Shown here piece by piece: positions 1-13,269 of a DNA stretch of 64,000 bases (its first letter is position 1; every line of letters starts with the position of its first letter). The stretch covers positions 62,625,001 through 62,689,000 of the forward strand of contig OX419758.1 of assembly GCA_948567375.1 (NCBI GenBank), given 5' to 3'. A model generated the notes under the pieces. It was not told the DNA's origin, did not search any database, and saw only the letters and a program-made list of their open reading frames with translations. Source of the stretch: Lunularia cruciata (taxonomy: Eukaryota > Streptophyta > Marchantiopsida > Lunulariales > Lunulariaceae). The translations under genes were made by a program, and so were the position numbers.

Positions 1-703
1 AGCTGGCATGTCTCTCACTCAGGATGAACCTCTAATGGCTATTATAGTAGCACACCATAGACTAAGAAGGCAAAGAACCCCAACTTCATCATACTCATCC
101 AAGGCTAACACTCCAAGACTCAAGACATTTCTCACTAGAGAATCCAATGGAAGAGAAATAGTTGCAAATGAAATGATGATGAATACCTCCTCACTCCTAG
201 TTTATATACTTGTGAAATAGTTATGCAACATAGTTACTAATTACTTGAGTAACTCAAGTTACTAGTAAATAAATAAATAAAAGTTAAATAAAGTCAAAAA
301 GCTAAAGGAATATCTATACTCATAGGAATATTCTCCTAAGCATGTGATATTATATTGACCCAACTACTAAGTCAAGGATTCTTTCACATGGGTTATCCTT
401 GGATTATAAAAGAATCTGAAACAAAAGGGCTTGTGGGTCCAAGAGTTCTCAACTCTTTCCTCAAAGCTAAACACCTAGGAATAATGCCAAGTCAACACAC
501 TAGAATCCAAAATAGTGGTCCTCATCTTTTCCACTTCTTCTAAAGTAAAAGTCTCCTTATCTTAGCTATGACTAACTTTAGCTAATCATGACTAATGTAG
601 AACCATCCTCTATCTATATATAAATAATATCTCTCAAGTACTTCTAATACCAAACTAAATATCATAATAGCACATACATGCACAAATGGGTGCGACATTT
701 ACA
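1..703 (-). repeat. Left LTR of Gypsy element F (cut by window edge)
   Basis: This stretch is repeated in the same orientation at about 12197-12890, with scattered substitutions throughout. It abuts the 3' end of a minus-strand Gypsy pol region, so it is read as the 3' LTR of that element. The inner end, on the minus strand, begins TGTAAATG, a normal TG start. A TATA-like box lies at 202-209 (minus strand TATATAAA) and is kept in the 12 kb copy. The outer end lies outside the window, so full length and target duplication cannot be judged. Confidence 0.7.
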
Positions 704-3490
704 CCCAGACTTAGTTTTCACTTTGTCCTCAAAGTGAAGGTCTCTCTACCTTCTATGATACATCTTCAACTTATCATGCTTAATTCTATCAAAGTGTCTT
801 CCTCCCAACTCCTTGAGATCATAGGTGTAATTACCCCACACCTTTTCCATTATGAAAGGTCCAAAGTACTTAGGCAAAAACTTCTTTTGAAGTCTCTTGA
901 ATCAAATGGAATCAAACAACATTACCCAATCACCTTCTTTGAGAGGCTCCACCTTCTTCTTGCCTTGCCTCTTGCATAGCTCTCCATTTGTTTCCTTTGG
1001 ATTTGCTCCACTCAAACCATAGCAACTACTCTTGCCTCCTCTAATTTGAGTTGATTCTTCCATGACTTCCTTGCATCACCTCCTTGTGCTTTTTTCAATC
1101 TCTTTTGAATGCTTTGGAAGGTAGGAAGATAAAGTGAATAAGTAAGGTAGACTCAATACCATATACTAATTGAAATAGAGAATATTTGATGGAAATCTTC
1201 ATGGTTTTTCTATACTCCCACAAAAATGCATGAATCTTCTTGTCCCAATGATGTTTAGTCCCCTCCATTTCTGCATCTTTGGCCAACATGCACAAAGTTT
1301 GATTGGTTCTCTCTGCCAAGCCATTGGACTTTGGCTTATAGGATGTATTTACTCTATGTGCGATAGAGAAATGTCATAGCATGGCTGTAGTAATGCTTCC
1401 CATTGCTCTTTGAAGTAGACCATCTGCTCCTTGGTGAAAAAGAATATCCTCCACCATTATTGTAAGGTCTAGATCATGTTACAAGGGCCTTCCTCTCCCT
1501 AGCATGCATCTCTTCTACATAGTTACCTCTTGTAACAAAGTCCACAATCTCCTTGTACTCCATCAGAACCTCTTGAGTGACTAAGATTTTCATGAGCTCC
1601 TCATCCAAGAAGGAATCATCCATGGGCTCATCCCTATCATGATCATAGGCTCTAAATAAAAAATCAACATTTTGCATGTTTCTTCCTTGGCCTATCCTCA
1701 ATGGTGTAGTCATACTCAAATAAGAGTATCATCCACCTTGCTAGCCTCCCTTCCACATTAGGCTTGTTGAAGGTGTACTTCAAAGCCTTGTAATTTGTGA
1801 CAATGGTGTCTTTCACTCTAATCAAGTAGTGTTTAAACTTCTTGAGACCAAAATCAATGCCAATCCTTCTCTCCATGATAGAGTAGTTCTTTTCTGCTGA
1901 AATCATTTGTCTACTAGCATAAGCTATTGGATGATCATGCCCATCTTGGTCTAATAGACTAAGAGTGCATCCTATAGCTACATTGGAAGCATCAATGTAG
2001 AGGATGAAAGGCTTACTTCAATTAGGTTTAGCACAAATTAGAGCTACAACAAGGGATTTCTTGAGTTCCTCAAAAGCTTTGAGAGTCTTCTTGTCCTCCA
2101 AAATCACCATGTATTCTACAACCTTCTTCATGTAGATGTGCAATGCATAAGCCTTGTTGGAAAATAGAAGATGGACCTCCTATAGTAGCCAACCATCCCT
2201 ATGAATTGGTGTATCTTTTTCAAGCTTGAAGGGAATGGAAGGTCTGAGATTTTCCTCATCTTCTCAAGGTCAGCTATGATTCCATCTTTGAGATGATGTG
2301 CCCCAAAAGTATACCTTCTTCTTAACAAAAAATGAAATTCTCTAGGTTGAGTGATGCATTTGCTTGATCCAAGTGTTCCAAGACCTTGATCAAGTGCTCA
2401 AAGTGCTCCTTCTTGCTCCCATAGATACAAAAGTCATCAATGAAGTCTCTCATAAATTTCCCAATGAAAGGTTCAAACATTTTGTTCATGAACCGTTGGA
2501 ATGTGGCTGGAACATTGCAAAACCTAAAAGGCAAGACCTTGAAAGCATAAGTCCTCCAAAGTGTGAGGAATGTGGTGAGTTGTTGATGATCTGGTGCAAT
2601 CTTGATTTGGTTATACCCACTATAACCATCTCCAAAACTATAACTTTCATGACTTACAACCTCCTCCAAGATCTCATCAATGACAAAGGGTAATAATCCT
2701 TCTTAGTAATAGCATTGAGCTTCTTGTAATCCACACATACCCAAAGCTTGCCATTCTTTTTCCTCACAATCACAATTGGAGACACATATTCCGAATTCTC
2801 CATCTCAAAGATAAATTTGGCCTCCTTGAGCTTATCAATCTCCTCCTTCACAACCAAAGATATTGGTAGACTAATACAACATTGCTTTTGGTGGACTGGT
2901 CTTGCATGTGACTCCACTTCAATCTTGTGCTCCTCCAAGGTGACTTCCTTTAAAGTCTTGTTACTGAAACAAACACATGGATGAACTTGTGGCAAATCTT
3001 CTCAATCTTACCTTTCTCTCCTTGGTAAAATTTGAACCATACTTGAGGGTAGATAACCTCCTCTCTATCTCCTCAAGTGTCAATGGTGATTTATCTAGGT
3101 CCATCAAAACCTCTAGTTTAGGTGCAAAATCCATAACACACAAGGGATACACATCTAAATCAAATTCAGATTCATCTTCCTCTATGGAAGTCTCTTCTTC
3201 CATGCTTATGTCCATACCTAAAGCTCCTTCTTCCAAATTTGATTCCCAATAATCAGAAGATGGTGTATTTGAATGTGAAATGTTGGTGGTGTTAGTCACA
3301 AGAACTGTGACTCTATGGTTTGATGGCCCAATCCTCAAGTACTCTTTGTGCCATTGATCAATTGTGCGTGCTACTCTCAACCATGGCCTCCCAAGAAGCA
3401 AATCATAACTTGAATCCTTCAAGACTTGGAAAGTCATGAGATTTTGAACTCCCATAACTAAAACTACCACCTTATCCATCATCCCTACTG
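704..3490 (-). pseudogene. Gypsy element F pol remnant (protease, RT, RNase H, integrase)
   Basis: Read on the minus strand, pieces of a Ty3/Gypsy polyprotein occur in the usual order. A retropepsin tail with LLLGRPWL is near 3390. Reverse transcriptase spans about 2995-2130, with KLWVCVDYKKLN, a PFRFCNVPATFQRFMN motif and a catalytic box reading FIDD instead of the usual YVDD. The RNase H and connection part is at 1906-1474. Integrase core and C-terminal pieces are at 1319-704, with WEYRKT and a GDWVMLF-type tail. The frame shifts several times and the longest intact piece is 173 codons, so it cannot make an active enzyme. No chromodomain is seen, unlike elements A, B and D, so F belongs to a different Gypsy lineage. 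Confidence 0.8.
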
Positions 3491-5310
3491 GTCAAACTTG
3501 TTGCTTTTTTGCATTGCACATGTTGATTGCATATATTGTCATGAGCTAAGTAAGGGAGTTGTCTTTGAGTTTGAGCAAACATATGATTTCTTCTATACTA
3601 CTCTTGTATGTGGGTTTTTCATTACACTTTGAGCATTTACTTGTAGGTTTGTCAATACAATCACTTTTGCTTTCTCATGGGATGTGGTGGCATCATAGGC
3701 CCCATTGGTGTCATCTTTGTCATCAAATAGCCAACCGCTCATGAAGTTCTCCTCCTTCATTTTGAGGACATTGGCCTTGGTGAGTTGTATTGTACTTGGA
3801 TGACCTTCTTCTCTTTCTACTTCTTGATTATTTGGTTGTGCTTTGTCATCTTTCTTTGTTCCCAATAACTCAGCTTGGTTGTTGTGTGATCTTAAGACAA
3901 ATTTGATGAAGGTTAATGCACATTTTGGTGTCTTCTTTTGAGCTTGGAAATATGGATTTCCTTGTCTTCTTCCAATGTCTCGTTTCAATTGGGTGCAAAT
4001 AACCCCATGTTTGCATCTTTGTTTGTTTTTTGGAATGACTATGCTTTGATCCCCCAATATCCACATTGTTGTCAAGTGCAGGTAACAAAATTTGAATGAG
4101 AGAATCTTTAGTTCCAAATTTTATGGTATCTATTAAAGCTACCTTCCCCTGGTTGCTACCTATTTGTGATGCAGATTGACTAGCTTCATCCAATGTATCA
4201 TTGTTCCCTCATTTTTTAAGGCATCTCTACTTTTGCTTCTACTAGTCAACTTATCAACCATCTAGACATGACTCTTTTGTTTCTTAGAGGCCTAAACCTT
4301 GGGCCATGCTACTAGCACCTTCTTACAAGGAATGATCTTATGTTGAATCCTCAACATAACAAATACAAACTCCTTCATAATCAAACTCCTTGTCTACTTC
4401 ATCATATTTGGTAATTTCCTTTGGTAGGTCTAGGTGCTTATTCGTTTTCGGCTATAAGGAAGCACGGCTTAAGTTTGAAATATGTTGGATGGTGGAAGTG
4501 GCCAAGGTATTTCACCCTCCCTTCTTCCATAAGAAGGTCTATTTTTATGTAAAAATGTAGAACACAAGGTGTTATGATTGTAGCAACTCCTTTGGTCATA
4601 TCTTCCAATAGCTTGCTAACCCATTCTTGAAACATTCTCCCCAAGCTTATGGGTTTCCTTTTGTGTAGAAGTTGGAAGAAAATGGTTTGATTCAAGTTTA
4701 TGTAGGTTGTTTGTGTGGACCTAAAGGATTTTATCATCATTCTAGTGATGACTCATTGGGTAGGATCTTTGAGGTTTATTTACTAGATAACTATTTGTTG
4801 ACTTCTCAGTGGCAAATGAATTCTTGATTTTTGCTTTAAGACTCTTTCTAAGATGACCATCAAGAGTATCCATGTACATTTGTCTAGAGGGACAACCTCT
4901 CATGTCCCAACACTGGTTGCTAATGGTCTTTGTAGGATTTCCCTTCCAAGATTTTGCCACTCATATGGGTGTTATTGCAGACTTCCTTTAGTAGGGATAT
5001 GTTTGATAGACTCTAATCCCACAACAAGAACTCTAGATTTTACTTTTTATGTAATCCTATTGGTAGTACAAACCCCATTCAGAAATTTTAGGAGGTTTGC
5101 TAACAATGTCTTTGGGTCTTCCTTGTTTCACCTTGTCACTCATCTCCATGATAACTTCTCCCATTGATGAATATTCTAGTCCAAGAATCTACCTTGTTCC
5201 CAATACCTTATTGCACACATTATTGAGTTTGTGCACTCTACCAATAGAAGTGGATCTTTTCATGAGCAAGGAAAATTCTTGCATGACAAAAATTCAAGAA
5301 AGTGAAAAGT
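3490..5310 (-). pseudogene. Element F gag-region remnant
   Basis: Upstream of the protease on the minus strand are broken reading frames (4117-3593, 4740-4438, 4960-4742). They are lysine/glutamine-rich and sit where gag is expected. I see no clear zinc knuckle, and identity rests mainly on position. The 5' LTR and primer-binding site of F were not found beyond this point. The 12 kb LTR copy lies on the correct side and in the correct orientation to be its partner, but about 6.8 kb of unrelated DNA intervenes. Confidence 0.45.
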
Positions 5311-8300
5311 GACAAAGTAAAAAGTCTTTTCTTGTGAGATAGGGACACCATTTATAGTTTTGTCAAACTAGTTCATCCCTCAATTGTCATGGCTATTGGT
5401 GAAGGGTCTTAGTCACATCTCAAGCACATGTCACTTGGTGCCAAATAATTAGATATCCATACTTTGGTGGCACTTTCATGCAGAGTGCATGAGTTTGGTG
5501 GCATGTCATTTTTTGGTTGAACATCTTTGTGCAATATTTGCCATCTTCATATTCCTCAAGTTTGTTTGTATTTTTTATGTTAATAAGAACAAAGGTCTAT
5601 CGGGTAACCCAATCACAATACAAACCCTTGACCTAGTACCATTTGAACTAAGGTATAGTCATTGTATGATGGAATGATGCCTTTGTTGCAAGAGCTGGTC
5701 TGGACATTGTCTCCTCTTCCTTTCTTTGTGAGGAATTTGTTTAGCTACTAATTGCTTTTTGTCATCTTTATTCCCAACTTCCTACACCAATTCATTTGAA
5801 CTATTAAACTAAAGGAAGAAATAAAAAATATTTCTCAAGTGAGTCAAAGGTGGGTCACCACATAGTCCTCTAGAGTTAGAGGTTCTCCAATACAAACATC
5901 ATAATAGTTGCTTTCTCAAGAAGAAATCTCACTCTTTACTTAGCAAATAGATAGTATTCACAAAGCCTTATTCTCCACACTCACTCCATGCCTTAAGCTC
6001 AGTAAGGAATGGATTCCATTCATCTCTTATGTCTCTATGTATATACTCATTTGAATTACTATGATAAGTACCTTGGTAACTTGGCAAATCTCCACTTTTC
6101 CAAATTACCCTAAGTAAGGAATCTTTGGGTAGTGATATGGCTTTTGGCCACACAAAACTCATTTTAAATACATATCGGAAGCTTTCCAATATATTCTTTT
6201 TGAATAGTACTTTCTCCCAATTAAATTGCAATATGTTCCAATGTCAAGTCAAATCTACTTAACTTGACTTACTTATGCTTCAAAAGGTTAGCTAACTTGA
6301 TCAAGCCAATAAGAGTTTAATAGCTTGTATATACCAAGTCAATCTGACCATAAAAATTCCAAGATAGAGGTACCATTCCAATATACCCTAATATTAATTT
6401 TCTTAAGGGATCACACTCTAATATAAAATTCTCTAAAGAGGTCCTAATCTAATTCAATCTCAATATAAACTCACTAAAAGGTCTCACTGAGTATCTAACA
6501 TCCAAGTCTTGGATCTTTCTTATTATTTTGTCACAATAACCTAGTTGGAGTTACTTATCACTTAGTTATTACTAAAATTTGCTTGTTGTAACTATCTAAA
6601 ACAATCAAACTATTACTAGCAATATATGCATCTTAGTATGTCACAAGTCAGAGTTGAAATCTTATCTAATGAAATATGAAGCTCAAAAACGTCACTTCAT
6701 GGAAGCTAGTGAGTTGATAATTGATTGAATTGTTATAAATTGCAATATTGGCAAGTTATACGACTCTATGCAATTTGGAATTATCAAGCAATTTGATTAC
6801 AAATCTTGGAGTGTCACCAACTCCATCTTGGGAGATTTGTTTGCCAATTTTTTGGTAAATATGCATTATTTCTCTTTTTTCCTATTTCATTTATTTTATT
6901 TTCTATATTTTTAGTAAATATAAATGTTTTCACTCATAAATTTATGTATATTATATTTTTCCTATTTATTTTATTTTAATTTCTATATTTTTAGTAATAG
7001 AAACTTTTTTACTCAAATATTTATCTACATTATTTATCTGTTTTATAATATATTTTATTTTACTTCTTTATATTTTAGTAATAGAATTTTTTACTCATAG
7101 ATAACTAGAAAGTGGGTTATCACTATCTGGTGGATATAACTGTTTGTCAAACAACCGCCTGAATCACGGTGGAGTGAATGAAGTGAATAGTCATGCTCTA
7201 GAGGAGAAGCAGCCATAGTGTAGTGTGCTGTTTCAGCTCGGAGAAAGAGACGGACATCATACGGATTTTCCTGTTGCAATCAATTGGGCCACTTTTTGTA
7301 GCAATCAGTTGGAATAATAACCTTGACCAAGCAAGGAAAACGTCTAATCTATGGAGGAATGTGCTTACCTACTGTTCGTGTAGTTGACTCTTTTTGTTCT
7401 ACTCCTTTATTTATAAGAAGGATTAAAAAAAGCATATTTTCCATTGAGGAATGAAGGCAATGGATATGCAAGTTGTGTAAGAGGAAGCACTTTAAAAGTG
7501 GAAGCATAGCAAGCCAAAGACATCTTTGGTGTAGTCTTACCAATGGAGTTCTTGCAATACATTAACAATGCAAAGATCATATTGGAGTGCAAGGACAAGA
7601 GTGAAAATGTCAAGGCTATCCTTTTGTAGATAAACTATAACTATAAATGATGCAATTCAATCAAAGATGACAACGTATATAATTGGCTTGTGGTCAATGA
7701 CTACATTCATAACTTATCAAAGTGAGCAAGGAGCAGTTCACTTTTTCTTACTATTGTGGATGTACCTTGTAGATATAACTTGAAGAATTGCATGCAAAAT
7801 AAAAAGAGGCATTCACAAGGGAAGATATCCAAAGGATACTTGTGATCGTTTGGAGAATAGACTTCTTTAAAGTATAGATCATCAAAGAAGACCAATATTT
7901 GGAGCTTTGGAAAGATTTATCCTAGCGTGGATTGACGTCCTTGCAGCTTTTAAGGACTTTAATGTGAATAGGGTATAAATGGATTTTAGTATAAGTCAAA
8001 TTTCAAAAACACCGGGGGCTCACATGTCACAAAGAAGCAAGAGAAGTTGACGGTAGGTTCTAGACTTGGAATAGGAATTCTATGGAGCTATTTGGCCTTT
8101 GTAGTAATGTGAAGAAGGAAGTATTTAATATTATTGAGTGCCAGTTTGCAATTATAGATAATCCTTACCGATCACATGTCGGCTAACATGTAGAAAACCA
8201 CAAAAGGTCACCAACAAATAGATAGTCTACTTCTTGAAACTACTTCTATATACCTTAGTCTACTTCTTGAAACTCAATGGTTAGATGATGGATGTTTACT

Positions 8301-11300
8301 CTAAATCAAGGACAACACTAATTTGTACTCAAAGACTAGATATATTGTATTGTAATGGAGAAGGATCTCTGCAAGTTCCGTGCATTCCGTGCATTCCGTC
8401 GTGCTACAGAGGCTATATAGTAAGGATGTTGAGCATGCCAACCAGGTGGAGATGTGCCTAAAATGGGAACTTTACCATTTGTAGAGGCAGGGCATATTAG
8501 GGGTCTCAGATCTCGGATTGGCGAACTCTTACAAGAGGCTATGTAGCAAGGATGTTGATCAACGGATTTCTTCATACTTTTAGTGATATCCGTCAAAATT
8601 TTCACGGGATTCGATTAGAAAAGCAGACGTTTACTAAAGTTTTACAGTTCAAAAAATATATTTCAAATTTTAAGTGATATATGATCCCGGAACCCATAAA
8701 AAGTTGCGGGTCATCTTTCAGATTGTGGTAAAAACTTAATTGGGGGTTGGTTTCAGAAGATGGGCACATCCTTTAAGTTTTCCTTGTAATTTTGGATGAA
8801 GTCCCCTAAATCAAATCATGACCATTCGTGAAGACGATCCTAAAATTTTAGGGTTGAGATTCTATATTTGTTTTACATAATTTGTGGTCTAACTTATCTG
8901 GCGTCAAGGTCTCAAGACATCCAGTAACCCGCAAACTTATATGGCTCATGAAAAACATGACCTGTTAACTTTTATAGAGTTATGGAATACCTCTCATATA
9001 ATCCATTGATTTCCTCCCACACCCCATAACGATTTAGTGGATATCCCTTAAAATTCTCGTAAATTAGTTTATGGGCACCAAAATGGTCAAACTGAAACCC
9101 CCAATGTACTCAGGTGTGCTACCCATAAAGTTTTTACTTAATATCCATAGAATCATTTCCTGATATCTAGGGATATGGAGAACGCTAAAGTTGTAACATA
9201 TCCCTTGGAGGAAGGTTCTGGACTTACACTTGTAGATGTTCATAATGAAGAGGAAGATGAGGAGCCCGCGAGAGTGGTTGGTTTTTTAGATTAGATGAAT
9301 TGGCTACACAACAAAAGCGTCTCATTTCTTCCTATTGTATACTTCCAAAGATGATAGATTATAAAACAGGCTAGACAACAAAAGATTCTCATTTCTTATA
9401 TTGTATATTTCTATACGTACTGTAAACTCGTTATGGGACCTTGTAAAAGATTTTAGGCGCCGCTCATTCTCTTTGGCTATATAATCGTGTGGCTTTTGGT
9501 AATTTCAAAATCAATTTAATAATAGGATATGTAGAGTATTTCTGGACAGCAAGTACATCATATTATAAATTACACAGTAGGGGATGTACAGATATTCGAA
9601 AATAATCATAATCATAAGTTTTATATTGTTGGTCGAAGGCGCTTTCGTCAAATTTATGGACACTTGACGGAATCCCGTAACTCGTTATTCGTAAAATTTT
9701 ATGGCGATAAAGTTTATGTGGTATTGCCGTAAAAAATTAATTTATGTGTTAGGGTTTAACCAATGAGATGAAATCTAAATTCTCTGCACTACATCCCTTC
9801 CGTGACCAGAAGGGAAGGAGGCAATCTCCACTCTCGAGATTGTCATTTGAAGAATTCTTCACATTTGAGGCAAGCGAATTGCGTTCAAAACCTTCACTTT
9901 CCTATGTGTAACGTCAAATTCCTGAGCCTTTTTCTCCACGTGGTGCATCCTCTTTCCCTCCCTTCTGATAATTAGTAAAATTTGGTTCATCCAATACCTT
10001 TAGAATTCATTCTTGATCTTTATAATTTCACACTCCTCCCTCATTTTCCACCGTAAAATGGTTCACACACGATTCAGTCGTCAAGTCTTTCACCGTTTAC
10101 TTAAAGCCGTAAAAAGAATTTCGAATGTCCTTGATGTGCCCGTAAATATCCGTCACTTCTATTATTGAAACCCTCTAGTGTCCGAAGCGCGTTCGGAAGG
10201 CAGAACATTGTCAGTGAATTAATAACGAATGGCACCATCTCTGTTAATTACTAATCAAACTTAGACAAGACACTTGTGCAAGTAATGCTAATATTGACAT
10301 GAAGGTCTCCTCTCTGACACCACCAGCCCGTTCCTTACATAGTAAAAGCGACGCTTGTAGATCCTCCGCTGCCTTTAACGAGAAAAGTTGCAGTACATTC
10401 ATATTCATATTAGTCGCCATAGATTGGCTGCTCCCATCTCATACCGTCTCTGCGTTACACGCAGCGCATCCCCACCTTCGCTCTTCCTAGGTTTTGTCAT
10501 CTCACTAACTCTGTCCACCCACACAGCGAGATTACCGAAGACGACTGAAAAAGTACTCTTTGTGTGAAGAAAACAGAACTGTCCACATCTTGCACTAGTT
10601 TATAAAAGGAGGTGGTGATTCGCTTGACTTGGTCTTTTTCTGGAAGAAGTAACACCGAGCGAACAATGCGAGAACATAAGCATTGTCGACATCTGTCTGA
10701 TGATATGTAGTTTATTCTCAATATATCACTAAATTTAGCTCTATAGGCTCCAGCAGGAACACCATTTGTTCTGTCACTTTAAAGTGGTTCGTTTTCTCTC
10801 CGTTTGCCGCGTACTTAGGCCGAAGGGAACATTTTGCAGTTTTGTTTCTACTCTTGTCGGGAGCACTTTAAAACTACTAATTCATCTTCTCTATTCACGT
10901 GCTGAGTGTGCAATGCGCTGATGTAAGTGGTATCGATAAGGGTTTCAAGTCGACAGTTATGGAACTTTTTTTAATTGGGAGTTTTGTGAAAAGTGATTGG
11001 GTATGTGAAAGTACCCAAAGTTTTATTGAATAAATTTGACTAACTGTGAATTTAGATGGTCTAAAATTATATTGTTTGTTAAGTATTCTTTGTAGCTTTT
11101 TGTAAGTCCCAAAAAATAAATTTGTAAATTTAATCAGATTCATATTATCTTTATCGAGTGTCTTATAAATATTTATCCGTTCTCGTAACACTTTCGAAAT
11201 TCACCGAAGTTGAAACTGAGCATAATCGGTTACTTAATTCTAAGTCAACGCGTTGTGGTTGTCCACCACTAAAAAGAGGACTACGAAAGTTGTGACCAAC

Positions 11301-12105
11301 ACAGCATGAGAGCGAGGAAACTTCTATCAGTTCAATAGGGGTTTCATTCGCCATGTACTAACGGAAAGCATCACTAGCTTAAGCTCTAACCCGAGTAGCA
11401 TGGGGCACTTGGAATCCCATGTGAATCAGCAAGGACCAAGTCTGGGCCGTGTCTCAATCCCAGTTTAGGGATCATCCTCTTAGACCAGCTACTGAGTAGG
11501 GGTTTGTAATTCTGAAAGATGCGGTAAGCTAAGAGCTATGGGACATTTGGTGTAAGTTCGCCAGCGGGTACCTTAACCAAAAAGTCATGTAAAAGTGAAT
11601 GGGACATAAAATTTAGTAACAGGCTACCGAAAGTTATAACGTGTCGTTTCATGATTGGGACTTTGTGTTCAAATATGGTTCAAGACAGGTTTAGGGCGAG
11701 AGTATTCAGTAAAGTGTATTATGAAAACCTGTCTAGGTATGCCATGTGTAACCATATGAGAACATGTGTCACATGTCATAGATGGGATTTAAACACTCTT
11801 GGGATAGAGATTAGAGTAGGGGAATGAAAGAGAATTAGGAGGGGGCAAAGGTGAATTTGAAATCGGGCATGAGGTTATCCAATCCAATCTCTTTGAATTC
11901 AATTTGGGAAAATAGAGCTCTTCAAACTCAAGTTTGATCAATTTTTGTGCAGGCGCCAAGGTGGGAGGAGGTTATACACAGCGCCGTCTGAAGAGAATTC
12001 TTGGGGTGCTCATATTGTTATAGTATTTACGTGAAATGATGTGCCAACTTTGAGCCTTCACTCTTGGAAATTTGACCTATTAGTGAATATGGAGTTTGCT
12101 AATCA
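5310..12105. other. Intergenic DNA, no supported gene
   Basis: This is about 6.8 kb without a convincing coding region; the longest open frames are under 100 codons and lack recognisable domains. 6850-7090 is very AT-rich, with repeated TTTATTTT runs. A short direct repeat (GAGGCTATATAGTAAGGATG and a near copy) occurs near 8410 and 8530. From about 8.6 kb the composition becomes less AT-rich and looks like single-copy DNA. One decayed rRNA-like patch, listed separately, lies near 11.45 kb. Confidence 0.6.
11439..11495 (-). pseudogene. Decayed organellar 16S rRNA fragment
   Basis: Read on the plus strand, this contains the complement of a highly conserved small-subunit rRNA stretch: AGTCTGGGCCGTGTCTCA, then ATCATCCTCT and GACCAGCTACTGA in the right order and nearly the right spacing. 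It corresponds to E. coli 16S around positions 290-345. The form GACCAGCTACTGA resembles the plastid version. Similarity fades on both sides, with a possible weak continuation to about 11560 (GGTAAGCTA). It is best read as an old nuclear insertion of plastid DNA and far too short to be a working rRNA gene. The match is from memory of conserved rRNA sequence, not a search. Confidence 0.5.
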
Positions 12106-12890
12106 TGTAGATATAGGTAAGCAACAAGCTCACTCATACATAGATTCCAATTCTCTTGTTGGTCTCCACCATTCTAATCTCATCTCTGATCTGTGAGCCG
12201 ACCTGTCTCTCACTTAGGATGAACCTCCAATGGCTATTATGGTAGCACACCATGGACTAAGAACGCAAGGAACCCAACTCCATCATACTCCTCCAAGGCT
12301 AACACTCCAAGACTCAAACCATTGCTCACTAAAGAACTTAATGAGAGAGAGATAGTTGCAAATGAAATGATGATGAGTGCATATTCACCCCTAGTTTATA
12401 TACTTGTGAAATAGTTACGTACCAAAGTTACTAATTATTGGAGTAACTCAAGTTACAAGGCTAAAAGTCAAATAAAATCTAAAGTCTAAAAGAACATCCT
12501 GACTCATGGGAATATTCCCCTAAGCATGTGACTTTATCTTGACCCAACCACTAAGTCAAGGATTCCTTCACATGGGCTATCTTTGGACTATAGAAGAATT
12601 CGAAGCAAAAAGGCTTGTGGGTTCAAGAGTTCTCAACTCCTTCCTCAAAGCCAAACACCTAGGAATAATACAAAGTCAATCCATTGGAATCCAAAAATAG
12701 TGGTGCTAATCTTTTTCACTTCCTCTAAATTAAAATCTCCCTATCTTAGCTATAACTAACTTTAGCTAACTATGACTAATGTAGAACCATCCTTTATCTC
12801 TATATAAGTAATATTTCTTAAGTACTTGTAATACCAAACTAAATGTCACAATAGCACATACATGCACAAATAGGTGTTATAGATCCTACA
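12106..12890 (-). repeat. Second copy of F-type LTR, probably solo
   Basis: 12197-12890 matches the LTR at 1-703 in the same orientation, including the TATA-like stretch near 12395. Candidate ends are TGTAG at 12106 and CTACA at 12890, which form the expected short inverted termini. No F internal sequence follows at 12891, so it is a solo or truncated LTR. The flanking five bases (AATCA and CACAT) do not match, so the left end is uncertain. Confidence 0.6.
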
Positions 12891-13269
12891 CACATGGGTA
12901 GTTGCATTCCCACACTTGGATTGTAGAACTTTTTGAAATGGTTTGCTTAGCACCATCATTAGGACTATTTATAGCTCGTGCAAGAAAAGGAGCAACTCCT
13001 CCTATCATTCCATTGAGTAAAGCAAAGTGCCTGGCACTTTCTATTTCTAATTCAAGCAAGAGTAAAGGGGAAGGAGAGAATGAAAGGTTCAAACTGGTAT
13101 CCATCATTATAGCAAAATTTTGGATTATCTAGAATCCAAAGCACTTTAAACAATCCATGGGTGCACTAGAAAGATACCAAAAGAATCCAAAAAAGTATAG
13201 CATTCAATTCCATGGCAAATTTTTTGGTGAGATTTGAAATTTTTTGGTAATGGATTTCCATCCTACATG

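Noticed and set aside
5489-5677. 62-codon frame with a hydrophobic start
   Set aside because: Short, AT-rich and lacking any recognisable family.
12101-12895. Target duplication around the 12 kb LTR
   Set aside because: AATCA and CACAT do not match, and the left boundary is uncertain.
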